DNA of 64,000 nucleotides from Nocardia ignorata NBRC 108230 (GTDB taxonomy: Bacteria > Actinomycetota > Actinomycetes > Mycobacteriales > Mycobacteriaceae). Shown here piece after piece: positions 58,543-64,000 of the stretch; positions within the stretch are counted from its first letter, which is position 1; each line of letters opens with the position of its first letter. The position numbers and the translations under genes are program-made. The DNA is taken from NCBI RefSeq assembly GCF_001612905.1, contig NZ_BDBI01000009.1:230458-294457 (forward strand), written 5' to 3'. The notes beneath the pieces are model-generated. The model was not told the DNA's origin. It searched no databases and saw only the letters and a program-made list of their open reading frames with translations.

Positions 58543-59444
58543 GCCGCCCGTCATCGCAGCCGCGTCTGGTCTCGGATCTACCGGCCCCGCAGGCCGAAGC
58601 ACTCAACGACATTCATGATCTGGCCCGCCGCGCCGGTGCGCTGCGTCGAAGCCAGCCGTATGCCCCCGAACTGGTGCGCCTCGAACACGACCGCAGCATC
58701 GCCGAGATCGTGGCCGCCAGCAGGTCGATACCAGCGGTGTGGATCACCCAAGCCCGCGAATACGGGCACGACAACAGGGCGTGGCAACCGACCACGGTGC
58801 TGCGGGACCCGCCGAAGAACAACGTCCCCCGCCGCGGCTACGGCCGAGTCGTCGCCGACACCCACCGGCTCATCGACATGGCCACCGTGTCGGTACTGCG
58901 CCACCACCATCTCCACCAAGCCGGAATCGAGACCGAGCCTGAACCTGCTGTGGCACAACAGCTTCGGCACAACATGGTCGCGATCCGCACCCGCATCATC
59001 CACACCGCCGCCGCGATCAACATGCCCCCCGCCCAACGTGAGCGCAGCACGACGGTGACCGATGCCCGCCTCGCCGAACGTCTCGCCACCCACCACCGGC
59101 TCGCCGTCGACGACCTGACCGCGCTCTGGCGCGACCTGGCCACCCCCGCGATCGCGGCGAGTGTTCGCTCGTCGCTGGCCAGCCTGCGCCGCACCACCAC
59201 CCCACCGGCCGGTACCGAGCCCGGCTTGCCGATGCCGCCGACGGTCGAGGAGTTGATCACCCGCACCCGCCTGCAACTGGCCGACGCCACCCCAGCAGAG
59301 GATCCGTCGACCGACGGGCAGCGAATCGAAACCGCAGTCCACTCTGCCCTGCCGTCCACGGCGACAGAACCCGACCACCACACGGCCGACGTAACAGGCG
59401 GGCCGCCACTGGATCGTCCACTCACGCCAGGCCCTGAACCGTGA
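58539..59444 (+). CDS. Paralogue family member 6 with C-terminal tag
   Basis: 301 aa, overlapping the previous gene by 4 bp. A-L-N-D-I-H-D-L-A, central S-R-S-I-P-A-V-W-I-T-Q-A-R-E-Y-G (position 63), second half with D-D-L-T-A-L-W, then I-E-T-A-V-H-S-A-L (Ile at 263) and a 30-residue tail ending T-P-G-P-E-P. It is the most diverged member and the last gene of the T4SS train. Confidence 0.65.
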   Translation: MSRPSSQPRLVSDLPAPQAEALNDIHDLARRAGALRRSQPYAPELVRLEHDRSIAEIVAASRSIPAVWITQAREYGHDNRAWQPTTVLRDPPKNNVPRRGYGRVVADTHRLIDMATVSVLRHHHLHQAGIETEPEPAVAQQLRHNMVAIRTRIIHTAAAINMPPAQRERSTTVTDARLAERLATHHRLAVDDLTALWRDLATPAIAASVRSSLASLRRTTTPPAGTEPGLPMPPTVEELITRTRLQLADATPAEDPSTDGQRIETAVHSALPSTATEPDHHTADVTGGPPLDRPLTPGPEP

Positions 59445-59637
59445 CGAGCCGCCGGCTCGACCCAGGACTACTACACCCACCACACCGCCGCCGACCGATC
59501 GGAGCTCGGCAACGACCAGCCGGTGCAACCCGATCGAAGCACCCCCAAACCAACCGCGTGAGTCGCGGCGCCGAAATCGCCCGTGCACAGCGGTCACCCA
59601 GCCCCAATGCCCCAACAAACACTTGGAGACCTTTGCC

Positions 59638-61497
59638 ATGACTACTGTCGATCTACCGCCGATCCCTGCTCGCGACAATCGGGCGGCCCAGCCGTTCTCC
59701 CCATCCAGTGATCCGACCGTCGCATCGTTGCGCACCGCGATTCTCGGCACCGAACCAGACATGCACCAGCGCGTGCGTGCCGTCATCGCCGAACTCGGGG
59801 ACCGGCCCGGCACCGGTTCGACCTATACGGCTGAAGCGAGACTGGCACCGAACCTGCTCCGCGCAACCATTGCGGGATTGGGCGGATCAGCGACCGCGAT
59901 CGCCGCCGACACCCGGCTGCGCGGAATCGTGTGCGAATGGGCCGCGATCTACGCCCCGCACCTGCTGCCAGTGCTGACCGGGCACCTCGACCTGTCGATC
60001 GGCGCGATCAAAGCCCTGGGCAACGGGTCCGCCTACCAACGTGACCTGCTCGCCGAACTCGACACCGGTCAAGCGATCGGAGTGTTGCTGCTGACCGAAC
60101 TCGGAGGCACCAACGGCGCCGACCAGCAAACGACCGCGACCTGGGACGACATCCGGGGTGGATTCTGGCTCACCTCACCTGACCCGGCCAGCTGGAAATT
60201 CATGCCCAACATCGCCGACCCGACAACGCCCAAGATCGGAGTGGTCACCGCCCGCCTGATCATCGGCGGCAGTGACGAAGGTGTCCTGCCCTTGCTCCTG
60301 AGATTGCGCACAGATCAAGGGCTCACACCCGGCTTGCGGGTCGCCACCCTGCCCGACAAAGGATGGGCTCCCATGGATCACGCGCTGATCCGATTCGACA
60401 AAGTCTTCGTCCCCGCCGAGGGGTTGCTCGGCGGGACATGGGCCGTGATGGGCACGCTCGAGATGGCATCGACAGTGCCGGTGCGGGCACGGTTCCACCG
60501 GGCAATCACGACCCTGGGACAGGGACGCCTCGATCTGGCGGGCGCATCCGCCGCCGGTGCGCGGGCCGGGTTGGCGGTCACGGTCAACTACGCACGGCAA
60601 CGCCGACCCGGTGGCCGGACCCTGATGGCTGAGCGGGGCACGGTCCGCCGCGACCTGGTCTCCGCACTGGCAGCCACCTACGCCACCAGCGTGCTCGGAC
60701 GCCGCGTGCAGGACATGGCCGCAGCCGCACCAGCAGCAGACCCGCTCATCGGTGTGTGGTCGATGCTGATCAAACCGCTACTGGCCTACACCGCACACGA
60801 GGTACTGCTGACCTGCCGGCAACGCAGCGGCGCCCAAGGGTCGTTGCGCACCAACTGGATCCAAGACTGGATCGGCAACACCGAAGGAATCATCACCGCC
60901 GAAGGCGAATCACAGCTGCTGTGGAAACAAGCCGGACAACTCACCACCTGCGACATCACCACCTTGGCGCTGCCGGACACCCCCTCGCATCTGCCCTGGC
61001 ATAGCCGGATGCTCATCGACAGAGCGACCACCATCGCGGCCGGACTGCGACGCGACGACATCACCCCGGCCGAAACCGCACTCGATCGCGATACCGCCGC
61101 CATCGAACTCGCCGCCGCCACCAGCGAACGACTCGCCGCGACCGCGCTGTGGACCGCCGCCACCACCGCCGCCGACGACACCGCGCGAGGCCTGCTCGAA
61201 TCCGCGACCGCGGTCTACACGCTGGAACGAATCCTGCACCGAGGAACCTGGTTCGCCGCCCACCGGCGGATGACACCGCGGCGCGCCCAACGCGTCCACC
61301 GCGAACTACACCGCCACCGCCAGTACCTGGGCGCGCATCTGTGCGAGTTGGTCGACGGATTCGGCATCAGCCTGGACGTCTTCGCCGCACCGATGGCCGC
61401 TCCCGACTACCTGCACTGGTGGCAACACTGGGCCACCAGGCCGAACCCGCCAACCGCCACCGCCACCCGGTCGATCAGCGACAAGACGCGCCCATGA
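59638..61497 (+). CDS. Acyl-CoA oxidase/dehydrogenase-like flavoprotein
   Basis: 619 aa, the length of acyl-CoA oxidases. The FAD-contacting block L-L-T-E-L-G-G-T-N-G is near residue 150. K-F-M-P-N and P-M-D-H-A-L-I-R-F-D-K-V-F-V-P mark the middle domain, and an oxidase-type C-terminal helical half follows. The reaction would be alpha,beta-desaturation of an acyl-CoA; the substrate is unknown. GGAG nine bases upstream supports ATG 59638. It overlaps the monooxygenase gene by 4 bp, suggesting a joint degradative pathway. Confidence 0.8.
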   Translation: MTTVDLPPIPARDNRAAQPFSPSSDPTVASLRTAILGTEPDMHQRVRAVIAELGDRPGTGSTYTAEARLAPNLLRATIAGLGGSATAIAADTRLRGIVCEWAAIYAPHLLPVLTGHLDLSIGAIKALGNGSAYQRDLLAELDTGQAIGVLLLTELGGTNGADQQTTATWDDIRGGFWLTSPDPASWKFMPNIADPTTPKIGVVTARLIIGGSDEGVLPLLLRLRTDQGLTPGLRVATLPDKGWAPMDHALIRFDKVFVPAEGLLGGTWAVMGTLEMASTVPVRARFHRAITTLGQGRLDLAGASAAGARAGLAVTVNYARQRRPGGRTLMAERGTVRRDLVSALAATYATSVLGRRVQDMAAAAPAADPLIGVWSMLIKPLLAYTAHEVLLTCRQRSGAQGSLRTNWIQDWIGNTEGIITAEGESQLLWKQAGQLTTCDITTLALPDTPSHLPWHSRMLIDRATTIAAGLRRDDITPAETALDRDTAAIELAAATSERLAATALWTAATTAADDTARGLLESATAVYTLERILHRGTWFAAHRRMTPRRAQRVHRELHRHRQYLGAHLCELVDGFGISLDVFAAPMAAPDYLHWWQHWATRPNPPTATATRSISDKTRP

Positions 61498-62990
61498 CCC
61501 CACACAGAGTGGTCGTCGTCGGGGCAGGATTCGGCGGCCTCACCATGGCGGCCGAACTGAAACACGCTGGCATCCAAGACTTCCTGGTCCTCGAAGAAGG
61601 ACCCGAGGTCGGTGGGGTATGGCGAGAGAACACCTATCCGGGTTGTTCCTGCGACGTGCCAGCGCACCTGTATTCGTTCGCCTTCGACCCCTACCGTGAC
61701 GCCCGGGTCCGTTACCCGCACCAGCAGTCGATCTTGACCTACATGCGCGAGGTCACCGACCGCAACGGCCTGCGACCACACCTACGCTGCAACACCACGG
61801 TGGTGGCCGCCGACTACAGCGACACCGACCGCACCTGGACCCTGACCACGAGCAGCGGTGAGCTGATCCGCACCCACGCGGTCGTGTGGGCGCTCGGTCA
61901 ATTGCATCGACCCGCGATTCCTCGCATGCGAGGGGCGGAGACCTTCGCCGGGCCTGCGTTCCATTCCGCACGGTGGGACCACACCGCCGATCTGAGTGGG
62001 CAGATCGCAGTCGTGGGCACCGGTTCCTCAGCGGCACAGATGATTCCCGAACTCGCCCGAACCGCGGCCGGAGTCACCGTGTATCAGCGCACCCCGGCCT
62101 GGGTCCTGCCTAAGCCCGCCGCCGCGTTCGGCCCGATCTCAGGCTGGGCGCTGACGCATGTGCCCGTCCTACACGACCTCTACCGGACAGGGATCTACCA
62201 CGCCGCTGACCTGCTCCTCGCACCGATCATGCGCGCAGGGTGGTCGGCACGGCCCACCGAACTCGTCGCGCGGGCCCACCTTCGACGACACGTGCGCGAC
62301 CGCGAGCTACGCGCGAAACTCACACCGCACTACCGGATCGGGGAGAAACGGATCCTGCTCGACAACGGCTACTACCCGGCACTGACCCTGCCACACGTCG
62401 AACTGGTCACCGACCCCATCGACCGGCTCACCCCCGACGGAATCCGCACGGTCGACGGCACCGAACACCACGCCGACGTCATCGTCTGGGCCACCGGATT
62501 CCGAGCCCCGGAATTCTTTGCCGGGGTCCGGATCCGGGGCCGCGACAAAAAAGACCTGCACGAGCAGTGGCGGTCCCGAGGACGACCGACCGCCTTCTAC
62601 GGACTCGCGGTACCCGGCTTTCCGAATCTCTACATGATCGCTGGGCCGCACTCGTTCACTCCGTCGAACAGCAATCCCTCGGTCAAGCAGCACCAGGCCC
62701 GCTACATCCTGCGGTGCCTGGAGCTTTCCGCTCGACTCGGGTCTCCGATCGAGGTCACCGCCGCAGCAATGACGACCTACCAGCAACACCTGGACACCGA
62801 GCTGGCGCAGACGGTTTGGCCTCGCGGCGTGCAGTCCTGGTTCAAACGTTCCGACGGCCAGATCACCAACCCATGGCCAGGCACCGTCCGTGAGTTCGGT
62901 AGACGGCTGGAGCTGGCCAACCCGGCCGAAGCTTTTGCCGACGTTGTTGTTGAGGCTGGCGTCTCAGGACAGGACCGGTTGGTTGGCTGA
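61494..62990 (+). CDS. Baeyer-Villiger-type flavin monooxygenase
   Basis: 498 aa. FAD motif V-V-G-A-G-F-G-G at residue 8, the E-x-x-P-x-x-G-G-V-W block, the Baeyer-Villiger fingerprint F-A-G-P-A-F-H-S-A-R-W around 157-167, the NADPH motif V-G-T-G-S-S-A near 180, and D-V-I-V-W-A-T-G-F. It probably inserts oxygen next to a ketone, or acts as a related N/S-oxygenase. It is coupled to the acyl-CoA oxidase-like gene. Confidence 0.88.
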   Translation: MTPHRVVVVGAGFGGLTMAAELKHAGIQDFLVLEEGPEVGGVWRENTYPGCSCDVPAHLYSFAFDPYRDARVRYPHQQSILTYMREVTDRNGLRPHLRCNTTVVAADYSDTDRTWTLTTSSGELIRTHAVVWALGQLHRPAIPRMRGAETFAGPAFHSARWDHTADLSGQIAVVGTGSSAAQMIPELARTAAGVTVYQRTPAWVLPKPAAAFGPISGWALTHVPVLHDLYRTGIYHAADLLLAPIMRAGWSARPTELVARAHLRRHVRDRELRAKLTPHYRIGEKRILLDNGYYPALTLPHVELVTDPIDRLTPDGIRTVDGTEHHADVIVWATGFRAPEFFAGVRIRGRDKKDLHEQWRSRGRPTAFYGLAVPGFPNLYMIAGPHSFTPSNSNPSVKQHQARYILRCLELSARLGSPIEVTAAAMTTYQQHLDTELAQTVWPRGVQSWFKRSDGQITNPWPGTVREFGRRLELANPAEAFADVVVEAGVSGQDRLVG

Positions 62991-63040
62991 GTGCGGACAT
63001 TCGACCCAACCACTTCGCCGCAAACGGTCCTCAGCTCGGA

Positions 63041-63703
63041 TCAACCGTTCGGGCGGCAGGCGCGGACGATGAGATCGGCGGCCTCGGTGCAGATCGTTGC
63101 CGCGTCAGCGGCCGGAAGTGGGATCGTGCCGTACGTCGAGGCGTGCAGACCCTGCTGGACGAGTAGGGAAATGAACTGCCGGGCGGCCGTCGCCGGGTCC
63201 TCGACATCGAGCTCGCCGCGCTCACTGCGGCCACGTAGCAGATCGGCGATCTGCGTGACTAGTTGTTTCGGTTCGCCCTCCGCACACGCAGGGCGCAGGG
63301 ACGGGATGCGGGCGACCTCGCTGATGACCAAGCGGCGCAGCGCCGAAGCGCGTTCGTCGAGCAGGACCCGCAGCACGAAAAGGCCGATCTCGACCAGGGC
63401 GGTGATGGCGTCAAGGTCGTCTGCCTTGTCCGACCCGGTGATCTCCGCGTCGAAATTCGCGGCAACTCGGCTGCGTTCGTCGTCCACGGCGGCGAGGAAC
63501 AGGGTCTGTTTGTCGCCGAAGTGGTTGTAGGCGGTCTGTTTCGCCACACCGGCCCGTTCGGCGATTACATCGAGGGTCGCCCGCTCGTAGCCGTCGCGCA
63601 GGAAGGTATCGATCGCGGCGTCGAGGATGGCTCGGCGCTTCCCCGGGTCGCCGCCGTGCGGGCGGCCACCGGCCCCGCTCGGTCGCATGGCCGATGACGG
63701 CAT
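63041..63703 (-). CDS. TetR-family regulator
   Basis: About 220 aa. N-terminal HTH: R-A-I-L-D-A-A-I-D-T-F-L-R-D-G-Y-E-R-A-T-L-D-V-I-A-E-R-A-G with A-K-Q-T-A-Y-N-H-F. The C-terminal ligand domain is of the TetR_C type found in AefR-like regulators. ATG 63703 is preferred; ATG 63730 is possible. It is convergent with the monooxygenase gene and divergent from the nitroreductase gene, which it probably represses. Confidence 0.85.
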   Translation of the reverse strand: MPSSAMRPSGAGGRPHGGDPGKRRAILDAAIDTFLRDGYERATLDVIAERAGVAKQTAYNHFGDKQTLFLAAVDDERSRVAANFDAEITGSDKADDLDAITALVEIGLFVLRVLLDERASALRRLVISEVARIPSLRPACAEGEPKQLVTQIADLLRGRSERGELDVEDPATAARQFISLLVQQGLHASTYGTIPLPAADAATICTEAADLIVRACRPNG

Positions 63704-63762
63704 GTCCTGTGCGCCTTTCTTGATGAGCAACCCGGGGCACCAGCCGTACGGGTGGACGAGTC

Positions 63763-63800
63763 AGTCTATCTACTATTTACTGGACTGGACCATCTAGTCT
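63763..63800. promoter_or_regulatory. Imperfect dyad, possible TetR operator
   Basis: AGTCTATCT (63763-63771) and, on the other strand, AGACTAGAT (63800-63792) form an imperfect dyad in an AT-richer 120-bp region between the divergent TetR and nitroreductase genes. It is the natural place for an autoregulatory site; the match is only 6 of 9. Confidence 0.3.
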
Positions 63801-63826
63801 AATCAACTTTGCTCTGGAGCGCTTTC

Positions 63827-64000
63827 ATGGCCGAGACGGTAGCGACCCAGCAGTTGGCACTGGACGCGGAAGCGCAGAACTTGTTGTTCCGCGCTGCCCG
63901 CACCGCCAACACGTTCACCGACGAACCGGTGACCGACGAGCAGTTCCGGGCCGTCTACGAACTCGTGAAGTTCGGGCCGACCTCGATGAACCAGCAACCA
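63827..64000 (+). CDS. Malonic semialdehyde reductase-like nitroreductase (RutE/HadB type), partial
   Basis: The first 58 codons, cut by the window end. A-L-D-A-E-A-Q-N-L-L-F-R-A-A-R-T and the FMN-binding V-K-F-G-P-T-S-M-N-Q-Q-P are typical of the RutE/HadB nitroreductase subgroup, which reduces 3-oxopropanoate (malonic semialdehyde) with NAD(P)H. ATG 63827 follows a GGAGCG-type site. Its neighbour is the divergent TetR gene. Confidence 0.8.
   Translation, partial: MAETVATQQLALDAEAQNLLFRAARTANTFTDEPVTDEQFRAVYELVKFGPTSMNQQP

Noticed and set aside
57570..59444. 624-codon version of paralogue member 6
   Set aside because: The upstream part is an out-of-frame shadow of member 5; ATG 58539 with a 4-bp overlap is the real start.
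59441..59641. 66-aa ORF whose GTG overlaps the last paralogue's stop
   Set aside because: Composition is Pro/Arg-rich and shadow-like with no recognisable domain; the only support is the GTGA overlap.
1..64000. CRISPR arrays, rRNA genes, complete tRNA genes, relaxase HUH motifs
   Set aside because: None could be found on reading either strand; short repeats present are isolated pairs and not regularly spaced.

Overview
The window is a high-GC actinobacterial sequence. Lsr2, cutinases, an MmpS-like lipoprotein, a WS/DGAT acyltransferase and several relatives of the mycobacterial dormancy (DosR) regulon point to a Nocardia/Rhodococcus-type member of the Mycobacteriales. The genus is an inference. 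No rRNA, complete tRNA or CRISPR array was seen.

Region 1 (1-14,070) is a dormancy/redox block. A four-gene minus-strand operon encodes phosphoenolpyruvate synthase, a short-chain dehydrogenase, a kinase-like/P-loop protein (Rv2004c type) and a universal stress protein (Rv2005c type). Around it are an MmpS-like lipoprotein, a DUF2267 protein, an Acg-family nitroreductase, a flavodoxin-domain protein, an ABC exporter and a WS/DGAT acyltransferase. Three losses are visible: a P-type ATPase fragment, a frameshifted pfkB fragment, and an amber codon near the start of the WS/DGAT gene. Two candidate DosR-like boxes share a 12-mer.

Region 2 (14,070-26,700) is accessory DNA. It holds a Tn554-type pair of overlapping tyrosine recombinase genes (the first with a probable N-terminal frameshift), several unrecognised genes, a small P-loop kinase, a recombinase-type HTH fragment, a GNAT acetyltransferase, a VOC dioxygenase beside a monooxygenase remnant, and Lsr2.

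Region 3 (26,679-59,444) looks like an integrated T4SS element. A tyrosine integrase, an excisionase-like HTH protein and an MmyB-type regulator lie at the left. After a palindrome-rich promoter region comes a mostly co-directional gene train from 30,188. It starts with a 35-aa peptide, a secreted Pro-rich/Gly-zipper protein and three alpha/beta-hydrolase genes, two of which have Ala at the nucleophile position. Then come T4SS parts: small membrane proteins, lipoprotein and NTF2-like accessories, a VirB6/TrbL-like membrane protein, an SCO6880-family protein, a VirB4-like ATPase, a VirB1-like peptidoglycan hydrolase and a VirD4-like coupling ATPase. No relaxase is recognisable. Interspersed are eight proteins, six of them diverged paralogues and two unrelated to these, that all carry the same C-terminal module: a nine-residue I-x-x-A-[VI]-x-[AS]-[TA]-[GL] motif followed by a 29-33 residue acidic/Pro-rich tail, usually ending near G-P-[DE]-x. 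This is the main candidate for a previously undescribed system: a tag for export or docking through the neighbouring T4SS.

Region 4 (59,638-64,000) holds an acyl-CoA oxidase-like flavoprotein gene overlapping a Baeyer-Villiger-type monooxygenase gene, a TetR regulator, and a divergent RutE/HadB-type nitroreductase cut by the window end.
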